Part shown: one piece after another, positions 12,060-24,719 of the stretch
How positions within the stretch are numbered: position 1 is the first letter of the stretch
Layout of the letters: each line of letters starts with the position of its first letter
Source of the DNA: Apostichopus japonicus
Lineage: Eukaryota; Echinodermata; Holothuroidea; Aspidochirotida; Stichopodidae
NCBI RefSeq assembly: GCF_037975245.1
Contig: NC_092581.1
Location: forward strand, 17,597,303 to 17,661,302
Length of the DNA: 64,000 bases
Direction of reading: 5' to 3'
Translations under genes and position numbers: made by a program
Notes under the pieces: model-generated
Database searches by the model: none
Seen by the model: the letters and a program-made list of their open reading frames with translations, nothing else
Told to the model about the DNA's origin: nothing

Positions 12060-12109
12060 AAGGGGGGGAGCGATCGCTCCCCCTGCTCCCCCCTGGCTAT
12101 ACGTCCCTG
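12060..12109. mobile_element. Transposon right-end fragment
   Basis: A G run, the palindrome GGGAGCGATCGCTCCC and a terminal CTGGCTATACGTCCCTG resemble the right ends of neighbouring elements. No left partner or target duplication was found. Confidence 0.35.
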
Positions 12110-14104
12110 AAAGAAGTTGCAATTTTTTAAGTAAGAAACAAACAAACCTTCTCTGTATAGCAAAGACAAAATCTGGTTGATCGGAGTAAGTAGTATGAAC
12201 GAGAGCGACTGAAGCCTCCGTATGATACTCCGGAAACACTGTACTCCTTCGAGATTGGTTTAAAGAATTGGATACGATCAACCTACGGTATAGTATCGTC
12301 TGAGCGCGATGAATTTAATAATGTTATGGACTGTTACCACAGTGGTAGTCGCAGTATGTCTAAAATCAATATTAAGCTGGTTTTAAGTATTGCAGAGAAG
12401 CAATATATATTAAAGGAGCAGACAAATGTGGCTAAGAAGTATGTTGTAAACTTGACAAAGGTTGGCGTGTTTGTCTGTCAGCTGTTTCAGGTTGTTGGGG
12501 GCGCCCTTGCACTAACTGTTCAGGGCCCTTATTTAAATCCTCAAACAGTTGGAAGACCTACAATAGCAGATAACCAGCTTCCAGCCTTCACAGGGGTTCC
12601 AAGCTTCTGAACTGAATTGGATGGATGTACGTAAAGACTGATAGATAGACAGACAGACAGACGCATTGCCATAGGATAAGCTCCATTGGTTTGAAAAACC
12701 AATTTATCTCACAATTATGTACTTGACTCCAACAATGAAAATTATTACCAGACCAATAAATTATTTTCAAGCAGGTATATTTATAACTCACATTACACCT
12801 GGACAAAATATGTCCAACCAGAGATAAGTGTAAATGGAACACAACTTACAAGAACAGAATTGGTAGAGCCATCAATCTGTATTTGTGTATCTATTGAATA
12901 TGGTCAAATTGACAAAGACAGCAAATATACAAAATGGGTCGCATTTATAAAAGATAAAGGGAACTTGGTATGCTGATTGTAACAAACTAAAGGTAATGAC
13001 AACCAAACAATGGATTAGCTTTACATCCAATAGTTAAACTATACAGCTCCCCCTCTGTCATCCCCCCATCGCCACCCTCAGGAAATTAATTTTGCTTTTT
13101 GTTTACTATTGTTCACGTTAGAATAAGATGGCAGTAGAGAGAACTAAGACACCCTCCTAATATTTCACCAAGTGAATGTAAACTTTCGAGCAATCAATGA
13201 ATTCTTACAACCCTTAACGTTTCTTTACCCAAATATTTTTGTTTATTGAACACATGTAAAAAGCAAAGAAATTTCAAAAATTGTCAACCAATTTCTTCAT
13301 TATTTAAATGCAAAATGACATGTTAAGTTAATGTTTTATATTTATCATGAAATTTCAGTATGGGATTGAAATTTGATACTGAAGATCCTAGAATTGAGTT
13401 AGATTTATAGCTGTGCTATATACACTGAATGACTAACATACTAGACTGATTTTTCGTGAAAAATTCACTTGTATTTTCCTTAAGTTTCCCTTTTGATTAC
13501 TTACACTACTAACAGTTGAGTTTTCAGTCACATTTCAACCTTGCTCTGCCGAAAAAACTTCCCTTCTCTAATTTTTAATGAGATATAAACTCATGTTCTA
13601 TCGTCATATATCACTGGATAATTCACATTAATGTTTACCAGACACTAGGAATCAACGAACAACTTGATGGGAATTCTTTTTTCTGTTGTTCTTCTGAAGT
13701 TATACTGACTATTATCGGTGGTACAAAATCTAAAGTAACAAAATTATAAATTACTACAGCTCCAAAAGTCCTCCTAATAATAGAAAATAGAACCCATGTG
13801 GTGGTAGTGAGGGTGTAGTGACCAGTGTGGTGGTGGTCACTACCAGTGTGGTGGTAGTGACCAGTGGTGGTAGTGAGGGTGTACATAATGTGTACTGAGG
13901 GTGTTCTGAGGGAACATTCACTAGTCATCTCCATCCATTTGTCTCTATATCCTGGATTTCTAACATCATGGAGAGCTGCTGTAAATGGAAAGAAGTCTCT
14001 CAAATTTCTTGCAGTGCCCTCAAAGCAAGCCGTCATCCACTTGATCACATCAAACAAAATAGTCGATAGTTGATAAGGACAGTGTCCTCTTGTCAGGATG
14101 GAGA
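12110..14104. other. Intergenic and probable VBP1 3' UTR region
   Basis: No separate gene was recognised. The part next to 14104 is downstream of the VBP1 stop on the minus strand and is probably its 3' UTR. A 140-codon open frame (13635-14057, minus) crosses a minisatellite and has no recognisable domain. Confidence 0.4.
13799..13880. repeat. Minisatellite of GTGGTGGTAGTGACCAGT type
   Basis: Irregular tandem units of about 18 bp built from GTGGTGGTAGTGACCAGT and its variants, one of them in the reversed GGTCACTACCA form. Confidence 0.7.
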
Positions 14105-17100
14105 CTAGGAGGAGACAGTGGAGGATGAAGCTAGAGCCTGCCGCCTCTTCACGTCCCAGTTGTAGACTCTGGCCATATCTGAGAAGGTGACGACTTAAGG
14201 CGATAACAATATCTGGAAACTTGAATCAATAATAGACCCTTTGTTTGAATTATCAGAGTATTCTTACCACTTGGAGGAACAATAGCCAATAGTCTGAACC
14301 ACTAAACATGGACTATTCATGGTAAAAACAATGGCCTATTATCTGAGTAGCGGGTACTATTTCTAGTATACATCAATGACGATCATTCATGTTTACTATC
14401 ACTTGTTGACATTGGCCATTATTTTGGTCATTGCTATGTACTGTCAGCAATGGCCCTTGTGTGCAATCATTTATATATAAACAATGGCTCATTGTCAGGA
14501 CCATAAAATGCCAGATATCACTTGTATGAACAATGGCAAATTATCAGAATCATTAAACTGTCCTTAAAATGCCAGCTTTCTTTTCCTATTTGATGTTTTT
14601 CACACCTCCAACAAAAGTCACTTAAAGTTAATTACTTGCTCTGCATGAATATTTAAGAAGTTCCAATTTGCTTCCTACATAAAGCTTGTCTGCTTCTAGG
14701 ATGACAAGGGTAAAAGGGGAGGGAATGGGGGGGGGGGACAGTATTCAGCGAGAAGGGTATCCGGTTCACAGTATAATACAAGGCAAAATAATGTTGTCTC
14801 ATCTGGATGGCAGACAAGGTATGATTAATTAACGATTTACTCACAGTAATAACTGAAATCCAGCCATGGGGTCGCAACCACCATTTTACATGTTATATAT
14901 TTATGTACTGGACACTAGGAGTTTGTTGGTAACATTCTGTCCGTCAGTCGGGGGGGGGGGGGGGGAGCCTTTGATTTTATCGGGATTGGCCCCTGATCTA
15001 GCTGGTCACCATCAATTGTTGTCCACGCAGCAAGGACATGTTTGCAAATGAGTGTAAGTTCATGACTGCTGCCAGCCTCAACCAACCTATTGATAAGGTT
15101 ACATAGTCAATCATGGGGGTAAAAATAAATGCTAGGAATGAGACTATTTTATCACCTGAATTAGGTGAATTGTGATCTTTAGGTAAAGGATACTGACTTC
15201 AACAGTGGTGTACTGATCTCTTAAGAAATCCAAGTCGAAACTGACTTGCTTTAAAGCTGAATTAGCGGCAGAGAGATTTTTAGTGAGGAGTGCCTCTGCA
15301 TCTTGTAATTCATACTCCAGCATCACATTAGCCTGAAATAAGAAAGAGTAAAAAAAAAAATTAAAAAAAGGGGCAACAACTATTTCAGTAAATCAGAAAA
15401 TAATATTAACTGGCATCGAGTAGCAACATCGATATCATATTACTGCTGCATATATATAAATTTGCTGAGCTGTGTTGACAGTGCTGGTACACAGGACGAT
15501 ACTTCTTGGGAATACTTTGGTAAAGAAAATAATCAAAATATGGTTATTAATCCTCAAAATTGCTATGCACAGTCATAAATACTATTACTTCTAAGTACCA
15601 TAGTCTTCTCCTTCTGATTGATATCTGGTAAATACCTTAAAATCCTTCGCATCACGAGGTACTTCTTAGTCAGATCAAAAGGCAAGAACATAGTATTGAT
15701 ATCTTTTCCTTGGGAGGGGTTTGATGAAGCAAGGTCTTAAGGTTTACAACCAAATAGGCTACAAAGATGTCAACAAAACCTGATTTCACTGTTACTTCCA
15801 GAAACAAAAAATAACTTTGCAACAATATATTCTTAGAGAGCCACGTACAATTCTCTTGTGCAGACCACCTTTATTTTTTTTTGGCAAATTTGATTGTTCT
15901 TGTTTCCATTATGACTTCAAAATTATATATCAGCTATTTAAACAACACCATATCTCTCTTCATATCATACATTGAAATAATCTTTTGTCCAGTCTCAACA
16001 TCACCTGCTATTTTCCAAAATAAACAAAAGAAAACTCACCCCTAACCACAAGGACACCTTAGATGTTGGTGGAATGGATGCTTTCGCATACACCTGGTCT
16101 GATAAAAGGAATTGCGTATCTAAAGGTTTACCATTCTCCTGTCGAAAATGAAAACAGAAAAACAGAAGTTTGTATCTTTGATGAAGCTTCCAAACCAGAG
16201 CATTACTACCAGCAGAACCTTAAACCAAGAAAAACATGGCAGATATATACTGTGGGAGGGTTTGTATAGGATATTTCAACATAAGATATACCTTCCGATC
16301 TTTTCATTTAACCATATAATGAAATAATTCCCATTTCACACTTAGTAAGTACATTCTAAAGTATTATGGCCCATGGATTGGGTACAACATTTTACTGTGG
16401 CACACAAGATCCATTTCCTGCCTAACCCCTGGTGCAGATAAAGCACAATTACAGACGATTACTAATTTGTTTCTCACAGGGATATTGATTGGGACATAGT
16501 ATAAGCCTTTCTCCCCATTATTGTTTTGTGACTAAACTAAGCTTGTTGGGATACTTGTTTATGCGATCAATAAGGCGAGTTGATTAAAAAATTCACAAAT
16601 CTGGTAACTAAATTTTGGACCTGAGTAAATGAAAAGACATTTCGGTGCCTTGATGCCCAGTGTACACATTTTCTTTGTCTGTTCAAAAATACATTACCTG
16701 TTTGCTAATCATATGCTTCACAATATCTAAAGTGGATTTAATATCTGGAACTTGCGTCTTCAGTCTAGGAGATAAAAGAAAGCAATTGAAGGAATTGTTG
16801 CTCAGTAATTACATGCCAGTTGCAAAATTGTGTCATTGTTACAATTTTATGGCAGGTAAATGGCAAGTGCAACCATAGATATGAAGAGTAAAATAGAATC
16901 AAATGAAAAGTATAAAAAGCTTGGCACATTAAAGAGGATACGTTACAAAATGTTTTCTTTTTCCATGCCCTAGGCTACTCAAGAGAATTACCGTTTGTAT
17001 TTTACAGTTTGTGCTACATTAAAATCTGGCAGATTCCTTCTCTCTGCACACAATAACATGTTTTAACCAACAGTTGCATTGCAACATGACTGTTCCATGC

Positions 17101-20100
17101 TGTATGATATGGAAAATTCAAAAGCTACTGATTGATGGTCTAAAGCTCCCCCCCCCCCGTCCCCTCCCAAAAATCTTTGAGACATTAACTTACGACAATC
17201 ATGCTTTCTGTCAATTGATATGCTTCACAATATCTAAAGTGGATTTATGGAGTTCCTATTGAGCAACTTTCAAAGTGTCAAGTTTTAAGTCAATAATTTG
17301 TCATATACTTTCATTGTTCTACTCTACATAAACATTGACAACCATAAATGTACCTCCTTTTCTTTTGCATGAGATTAAGCTCCATAAATTTGTATTTCTG
17401 ATGTTGCTCATCCAACCTCTTGATAACAGCCTCTGCTGACTCATTGCAATCCTGCTTCATGAATTCATCTACATCCTCCTGTTGCAAGAGATGAAAAAAA
17501 AAGAAGAATGCTGACAAAAAAAAAAAAAAAACAGACCATCAAGAGAATAATCTTGAACATTGAAAGCAATGCTGTGATTTTCACTCCTGAACAATATCTG
17601 AACCAATGTAGTACATATATGTTACAAAGTGTGTAAAGATGCATTGAGCAGGACTACAATTCATAGGGGAATATTCATCAAATCTTACTTTATAGTTTCT
17701 ATGTTTATACTAGGCTTACATACAGTATTATTAAATAATATGTTAGTGTTACTTATTAATTATTTATGCATCATGAAGAGAACTTAGCAAATCTCAAGTG
17801 GGTCTAGGCTACATGGAATGTGACACACTCACTCAGATAATAAGGGGTTAATCAACGGTCTAGCGTGCGTTACTCACAGGATTAATGCACGATCGGGGGA
17901 TAATGCAAGCGATGCATGAGGGCGGAGCCCGAGTGCATCCAGCGATAGCATTAACACCCATTAACACTACCATTTGTGTGGGGGAAAAATCATAAAACGA
18001 AACATTTTTGGTTACATATAACCAAAGATTTATTAAGAAGATTTAAGTAAAGAAGGTAAATATGTAAATATAACTAAGGGTATCCAATTCGGATTTATAA
18101 ACATCCAACACCTTCATCCTAAATTAGATCAAATCCCCACACTTATAAACAGAAATGGAAGGAATGTTGATATATTTGGATGCTGCGAAACATTTTTAAA
18201 CGATACTTATCAAAATCTGGAATCACGGTTCCTCTATATAATACTGTCCGTAGAGATAGATTAAATAAAGCTGGTGGTGATATTGCTATTTATATCAATG
18301 AAAACATTCCATTTAATAGGAGAAATGAGTTAGAATGTGATTATATTGAAGCCATATGGATTGAGCTTGTCTTACCATTTACCAAAAATATTTTAGTATG
18401 TGCTGTTTACCGTCCACCAAATTCCAGGGTTATATGGTATGGTCATTGTCATGAAATGATTAGCAAGGCATATAGCTCATGCATGGAGATAATAATGATC
18501 GGTGATTTTAATATTGATTATCTACACGCTAATATACCTTCGTGTTGGAATGAGATAATTAGTCATTTTAACTTTAAACAATTAGTAAATATGCCAACTA
18601 GGGTGACGGAGCACACCGCCTCCATAATTGATCATATCTATGCAACTAATGAAAATCATATTTGTGATATAGATGTTCCAAATATTCGATTGAGTGATCA
18701 TTTTCCAGTATATTTCAATTGGAAAATCAATCTTATGACAAGGCAGACTATTCCAAATTCTCATAAATCTGTTGTATACAGATCAATTGATAATATAAAT
18801 ACATCCTTGTTCTTTAATGATCTTCGTAGCTTTGATAGGACAAGAGGTGAATTGAGCTCTCCTGATGAAGCCCTTTCCAACTGGGAGAGAAGTTTAAAAA
18901 GAATACTAGACAAACATGCACCTAAGAAGCAAAAACGTATAAAACGAGAATCACAACCCTCGTGGATCAATGCAACCATTTTGAATGCAATGAAAAGCCG
19001 CGACTCTGCAAAACGAAATGAACCTGACTTATATCGATTCTGGCGCAACAAGGTAACATGTCTTATACGATCTGCAAAGCAAAATTATTTCAAAAAGGAA
19101 ATTTCAAAGAATGTTGGTAACACAAAGGAGATCTGGAAGATTTTAAAAAATGTTCAATCAATGAACCATGACACCAACAATGAAGGCCCCAGTATACTTA
19201 GAGTTGACGATAAGAACATTACTGGAAATGCTAATATAGTAGAAATGTTTAATTCGTTCTTCACTTCAGTAGCAAGAAGCTACACTGACACAACTCATTC
19301 AAACTTTGATAGTTCGTCTATTGAAAGACATATCTGTCCTAAAATTCCTCCAGATGAAACATTCGAAATTCCATGTATATCTGAAAATTTTGTATTTAAA
19401 TATTTAACTACTCTTGATGCCTCCAAAGCAACAGGAGTTGATGAACTGAGTGCTAAAATTTTAAAAATGAGCGGCCCCCATATATATGCAAGTATTACTC
19501 GTATTATAAACACAAGTATTAGGACAAATACATTTCCATCTAGATGGAAAGTCGCAAAGGTAATACCCATTTTCAAGAGTAATTCACGACAAGATTTATC
19601 GAATTATCGACCAATTTCTATTCTCCCTGTTTTGTCCAAAATTTTGGAAAAACATGTTCATATTGCTCTTACTAGTTTCTTAAAGAAATTTGATTTATTA
19701 GAAATTGCGCAATCTGGCTTCAGATCGAAGCACTCATGCGAAACTGCTCTATTACATGTCATGGAATTATGGATGGAAGCAATTGATAAAGGACAACTGA
19801 CTGGGGCTGTTCTATTGGACCTCAGGAAAGCGTTTGATTTAGTAAATCATGATATTCTGATTAAAAAGTTGAAATTATACCAGTTTTCAAGTGCTACTAT
19901 TGAATGGTTTAAGTCGTACTTAATGAACAGAAGTCAGTATGTCGTCATGAAAGGGACTGCGTCCTCATGTATGAATATTAGTAATGGCGTTCCACAAGGG
20001 TCAATCTTAGGACCACTCTTATTTATAATCTACATTAATGATTTTAGCCTATGTTTAACTCACTGCAAAGCCGACATGTATGCAGATGATACTACTTTCC

Positions 20101-22284
20101 ATATTTCATGCTCCAATGTTGAATCTCTTCAAAGCAAGTTGAATTTTGATGCTAAAAATGTTTCCAATTGGTGCAAGAATAATAAAATGGCAATCAATAC
20201 TAGTAAAACCAAATCAATGTTAATATGTTCCAGACAACGCTATGATAATCTACGAGGACAAAGAAATATTTCTGTCAAGATGAATGATATCGTATTAGAG
20301 AATTCTGATACGGAAAAACTTTTAGGAGTCAGAATTGATGCTCACCTGACATGGCAAGCTCAGATTGATTACATATGTAGTACTATTAGTACAAGATTAG
20401 CTCTGTTACGAAGGATTAAACAGTATTTAGACACTCCCACGTGCATTCTTTATTATAATGGATACATTCATCCAATACTTGACTACTGCTGTCTAGTTTG
20501 GGGAACTACCACTGCCCAAAATACCGATAGAATTATTAAATTACAGAAAAGTGCTGCACGCATTATTTTAAATGCTACATATGAAGATTGTTCAAGTGAT
20601 TTATTTGCCAGGCTGGGATGGAAGACTTTTGACAGACACGTTATGTATAGAAGATTAACCATGGTTTTCAAATCAATTAATGATCAAGGACCGAAGTACA
20701 TGAACGACATGTTTAAACCAGTTACGAATATTCATAATCATAATTTAAGATCCTCTACTGCACGTAACCTGCACATTACAGGCGGACACACTAATTTTTA
20801 TAACAACCGTTTTTCATGCATTGCCGCAAAAGACTGGAACAAACTAGATCAAAGAGTAAAATCAGCAAGAAATCTTAACCATTTTAAACGCCTTGTATCT
20901 GATATTGTTTAGGCCAACTTCTCTTTTATTTGTACCAAATTTCTTAAGTTTCTTTACTCTGTACACGTTTCTTAAATACTTAAAAAAAAAACTATTTTAT
21001 TAAGCATTTTTAATGTATTTACGACTTCTTAAATCTTCATACTTTTTATATTATTATTTGTCTTTTTTAATAACTATTTTTTATTATATGTCTTTTTAAA
21101 AAACTATTTTTTTAATACTATTTTATTAAGCATTATTGTATTTATGACTTCTTAAATTTTCCTACTTTTTATATTATTATATGTCTTATCAGAGGGCCTC
21201 GTGGAAGATTAGCTATTGCTAAACGAGCTACCCTCTTAAAATAAAGTTGAAATAAAATAAATAAATAAATAAAGTTGAAATAAAATAAATAAATAAATTT
21301 ATTAAAGTGATGCCCCGTAATTTTACCGTGCGTTACTCACAGGATTAACCACGGTCAGCTGACCTGAATGGACCAATAGGATTTAGGAATCTTTACTAAG
21401 TATGAATGAACACCTGTTTAATCAAGAATTATGTCAGTCTTACATAGCCTAACAGTAATTGTCACCTCATTCTAAACTGCGCTAACTATAGTGTAGTACT
21501 AGTAGTAGTAGTAGCATGGTGGGCTCATAAGACGCACTTACGGATTGGATTGACGATGTCGGTCAACATAAAATCAAAATCACTCAACTGCCTGCACCTT
21601 TCATATGTTTAGTCCCTCAGAAATGTAATGATATCAAAATATTTATTGTTCTGTGTCTACACAACGTACAATTGAGAATAATTTGACCACAAAATGTCTG
21701 CTGTATCAAGTTCTTTCATACCCCTAAATTGACACATTCGTCGATAAGCTAACTGTAGTGTAGGCCTAAGTATACATCCATTGACTTTGGATGCTGTTTG
21801 CTATGCTCTGAACCTCTAAGCTTAGACAGGTCAGGTCCCAGAGAGTAGTGGTATCATACTGAAGTAATTTTGGTTATTTTTAGGGAGTAAGATTTCCAAA
21901 TGTCCAAAAAGTGTAAAACTAGGGGGAGGGTGTTAAAAACTTAAAAAATACCACAATTTGGTCAGCAAATAGATGAAATTCTGCTTGACTGCAAAAAGTT
22001 TAGGTGGCCTTCTGTATCGTTGCTAGTAATAATTGAAGGTGCGTCAATTACGGGGGTGCGTCAATTATGAAGCCTTTACTAAAACTAGGCCTATACTGCT
22101 TGAAGCCAAGACAGGCTAGGCTAATGTAACGTATCCTACCACATAGTTCACTATTAACTTAACAGGTAACGTTAGGGAAGACAAACAGGACATGGCTTAG
22201 CGAAGTAAAGCGCAATTAATTCACCACAAATGCTGCCTGAGGTATCCCCAGATGTTCTGTTTCGGTTTCTTCCACTGATGTCAT
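14105..22284 (-). CDS. VBP1: Prefoldin subunit 3 (von Hippel-Lindau binding protein 1)
   Basis: This is a subunit of the cytosolic hexameric prefoldin chaperone, which captures nascent actin and tubulin and hands them to the CCT chaperonin. Six exons on the minus strand join in frame to 187 residues (human about 197): 22284-22225, 17478-17354, 16764-16698, 16138-16040, 15332-15194 and 14178-14105. All introns are GT-AG. I recognise the family phrases HLGIP near the start, KLDEQ-like RLDEQHQKYKFMELNL, QKKRR, KASIPPT, VMLEYEL, DLDFLRDQ and VYNWDVKRR. These are the alpha-class prefoldin arrangement of two coiled coils joined by a beta-rich centre. The start MTSVEETETEHLGIP is the first Met before the conserved block. 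Intron 1 is 4.7 kb and holds a LINE in the opposite orientation; intron 2 holds a 30-bp copy of exon 3. The last exon ends in a Ser-rich tail. No promoter motif could be identified. Confidence 0.93.
17218..17247 (-). pseudogene. 30-bp duplicate of VBP1 exon 3 inside intron 2
   Basis: The 30 bases are identical to 16711-16740, the middle of VBP1 exon 3 (encoding the IKSTLDIVKH part). The flanking sequence does not match and no splice acceptor precedes it in the right place, so it is probably a non-functional exon fragment. Confidence 0.75.
18037..21296 (+). mobile_element. 5'-truncated LINE of the CR1/L2 group in VBP1 intron 1
   Basis: This non-LTR retrotransposon starts at the N-terminus of its endonuclease and lacks any first open reading frame. 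A possible target duplication ATTTATTAA flanks it (18028-18036 and 21297-21305). The 3' UTR contains a roughly 90-bp duplication (about 21000-21083 and 21125-21190), a GAGGG...CCCTC stem-loop (21192-21235) and a tail of AATAAA/TAAA repeats. The stem-loop with GAAGATTAGCTATTGCTAAA is of the kind found at CR1/L2-group 3' ends, where it is thought to be recognised by the reverse transcriptase. Confidence 0.85.
18180..20912 (+). CDS. LINE endonuclease-reverse transcriptase (ORF2-like), frameshifted at its 5' end
   Basis: A 910-residue open frame. The apurinic-type endonuclease has YRPPNS (77-82), GDFNID (108-113) and the catalytic SDH (172-174). The reverse transcriptase has NYRPIS (475-480), DLRKAFD (547-553), GVPQGS (603-608) and YADD (634-637). 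The C-terminal region contains RLGW and AAKDWNKL, as in CR1/L2 relatives. The endonuclease's real N-terminus, with the Asn motif FINIQHL and the Glu motif CCETFLND, lies just upstream (18061-18220) in another frame. A small indel around 18222-18243 has therefore broken the protein, and the Met at 18180 is not the native start. The rest of the frame is intact, which suggests a fairly recent insertion. The copy could not express a full enzyme as it stands. Confidence 0.9.
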   Translation: MLRNIFKRYLSKSGITVPLYNTVRRDRLNKAGGDIAIYINENIPFNRRNELECDYIEAIWIELVLPFTKNILVCAVYRPPNSRVIWYGHCHEMISKAYSSCMEIIMIGDFNIDYLHANIPSCWNEIISHFNFKQLVNMPTRVTEHTASIIDHIYATNENHICDIDVPNIRLSDHFPVYFNWKINLMTRQTIPNSHKSVVYRSIDNINTSLFFNDLRSFDRTRGELSSPDEALSNWERSLKRILDKHAPKKQKRIKRESQPSWINATILNAMKSRDSAKRNEPDLYRFWRNKVTCLIRSAKQNYFKKEISKNVGNTKEIWKILKNVQSMNHDTNNEGPSILRVDDKNITGNANIVEMFNSFFTSVARSYTDTTHSNFDSSSIERHICPKIPPDETFEIPCISENFVFKYLTTLDASKATGVDELSAKILKMSGPHIYASITRIINTSIRTNTFPSRWKVAKVIPIFKSNSRQDLSNYRPISILPVLSKILEKHVHIALTSFLKKFDLLEIAQSGFRSKHSCETALLHVMELWMEAIDKGQLTGAVLLDLRKAFDLVNHDILIKKLKLYQFSSATIEWFKSYLMNRSQYVVMKGTASSCMNISNGVPQGSILGPLLFIIYINDFSLCLTHCKADMYADDTTFHISCSNVESLQSKLNFDAKNVSNWCKNNKMAINTSKTKSMLICSRQRYDNLRGQRNISVKMNDIVLENSDTEKLLGVRIDAHLTWQAQIDYICSTISTRLALLRRIKQYLDTPTCILYYNGYIHPILDYCCLVWGTTTAQNTDRIIKLQKSAARIILNATYEDCSSDLFARLGWKTFDRHVMYRRLTMVFKSINDQGPKYMNDMFKPVTNIHNHNLRSSTARNLHITGGHTNFYNNRFSCIAAKDWNKLDQRVKSARNLNHFKRLVSDIV

Positions 22285-22556
22285 AATTACTTCTTTAAAT
22301 GTTGATGAAAGCGGCGTCTTGCGAAAAGTAACTGACAACACGAGTATAATTATGGGCTGAACCCTAGCGACAAGACAGTGAGCAAGTCTACCGGTGTGAA
22401 GTTAGTTACTTATATAGTACACATGTTACTTATTCGATAATGAATTCGATATACAACTATGGAAAGCCGAATGCTTGCGTACGAGATTATCAATATTTTT
22501 TCATCGTAAAAGTACATTTTAGTGTATTTTTCCAAAGATAATGCGGTTTTATCAAT
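22285..22556. other. VBP1 upstream region
   Basis: This is the sequence 5' of the VBP1 start codon and presumably contains the 5' UTR and promoter. No TATA box, initiator or other regulatory element stands out. Confidence 0.35.
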
Positions 22557-23330
22557 GGGTCATATGAACTCTAAAGACCATGTAGAAAATTACCACAATG
22601 CTTCTTCACCGGTCTAAACAGTGCTTGACCAATTCACATGACCAATACACCATCACTTATTACATGGATGCAACGGGGCCACGCACGCCTTGGACCACCA
22701 AACCAATATGTAATGACAAGATCGAAGAGTATCCTAATGCATTTTTCCTTGTCCAAAGAGTGCTTGACCAATTCACATGACCACTACACAATCACTTCTT
22801 ACATTAATGTAACGGGACCATGAAAAAGCATTGGGCCCTACTCCATCCAGTACGCCTTGGATCACCATACCGATGGGTAACATGAACTCTAAGGACATTG
22901 TAGAAGAGTACCATCATGCGTCATACCCGGTCCAAAGAGTGCTTGACCAATTTAAATGACCACTACATCATCACTACTTAAATGAATGTAACGGGACTAC
23001 CAAAAACATATTTGTTGGCCCAAGCACGCCTTGGATCACCAAAGCGATGGGTAACATGAGCTCTAAGGGCAATGTAGAAGAGAACCATAATGCGTCTTGC
23101 CAGGTCTAAAGAGTGCTTGAACAATATAACTGACTACTAAATCATCACTAATTAAATGAATGTAACGGGACGTGAAAAAAACCTAGGCACTAATCAAAAC
23201 CAGTACGCCTTGGACCACCCAACCAATGGGTCATATGAATTCTAATGATATTGTTAAAGAGTACCATACTGCGTCTTGCCCGGTCCAAAGAGTGCTTGAC
23301 CAATACAAATGACTAATGCACAATCATTAT
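22557..23330 (+). repeat. Decayed tandem array, about 4.5 units of 150-180 bp
   Basis: Unit starts recognised by GGGT(C/A)A-ATGAACTCTAA lie near 22557, 22708, 22875, 23049 and 23228. Each unit has the words AGAGTGCTTGACCAAT, CATCACT and CGCCTTGGACCACC. Units differ by 10-20 percent. Fragments of the same family occur in reverse orientation at 24425-24720 and 41105-41398. Confidence 0.8.
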
Positions 23331-24424
23331 CCAGTAGATATCAATATCTTCCTTTTAGAAGTTTACTCTACGCGTTGTACCAGTGTGGTGATACAAAACA
23401 TAAGCAACACCTTTGGCGCGCAAATTTATTGCTTATTGGTGCTTCCGATCATCAGCAAACAAAGTTTCCTTCCCATTCCCGAGTAACACACGCGCACTCT
23501 CTTTTTTTTTGGGGGGGGGGGGCGCACCTTAGCGCAACCCCTTTTCTCGGAATGATGGGATTTTTGTAGACTGGCAACGCAATGAAAACGGGTTTTTTAA
23601 TAATTATTCGTTCATAGAACTTAATTTCATTTCTTTTATTCTGTTCACACGGCACGCAGTTACATATTTAAAGAACAGAGAAGTTTTCTTGCCTCTATCC
23701 TTGAAAGTGGTTGTGAACGCTGTTACCCCCTTTGTATATTCTGAAAGATTCCACTGCTACATTCTAGAGCTGACAAAGACAATCAGTCATCTCTGGTCAA
23801 GCGGAGGAAAACTTACTTTAATAATATATTTAGCAAAATAGTCTTCAAGTGAAATAGTTCTACCCATGTCATATCTTTTATGCTGAAATCCTTTTCTGAT
23901 TTATTTAAGGTCTCCATTGGTCACAGTTGGTAATGAACCGATCCAAGTTTACCCTATAGTGCCATTCTATATATGCATTTTGATTTTATCGTGTTCCCAT
24001 GTGCCTGTCCTTTCTTTTAGCGATTTTTCAATAGAAAGTTTCTGTTGGAGTGTAGAAGGCAGATCCACCATAAGAAGTTTCACTGGGTTTATTCCGACTA
24101 AACATAGACCAGAGTTAGTGTGAGTTTTTAGTAAATTTCCTTTTATTCAGTTTGACCTAAAGATTAATTATAACTTTCATAATCTAGCTATACAAATTTT
24201 ACTCAATACAAGATACACATTCAATCCATTAACAAAAGTGCCAGATTTTATGTCAATTGTGCGTTTGTTAAATTAGGTCAAAATTACATTTGGATTGGAA
24301 TGTACTTGCAGAAGAGAAATTTTCATGCCAAAATTACTTTAATCTGGTAGAATTGATACACTTTTACCAATCTAAAGTGCAAAGGTGTTCCATTTCACTA
24401 TTACTCAATACTTCATAAGACAAA

Positions 24425-24719
24425 TGTGAAAGAGCGGAACAAAGGACCATGCATGCGTTCTGATTGTAATTGAAGGATGCATTATAGTACTCTTCTACAT
24501 TGTCATAAGAGTTCATATGACCCATTGATAGGTAGGTGGTCCAAGACGCGCTGGATGGATTAGTGCCCAAAGCTTTTGTGGTCCCGTTACAGTCATTCAG
24601 AAGTGATGATGAAGTGGTCAAGCACTCTTTGGATCGGCCAAGACGCATTATGGTACAGGCTGGTACATTGTCTTTAAATTTCATATATAACCCATTGGTT
24701 AGGTGGTCCAAGGCGTGCT

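Noticed and set aside
13635-14057. 140-codon minus-strand open frame just past the VBP1 stop
   Set aside because: It crosses a minisatellite giving a Thr/His repeat, has no recognised domain and lies where the VBP1 3' UTR should be.
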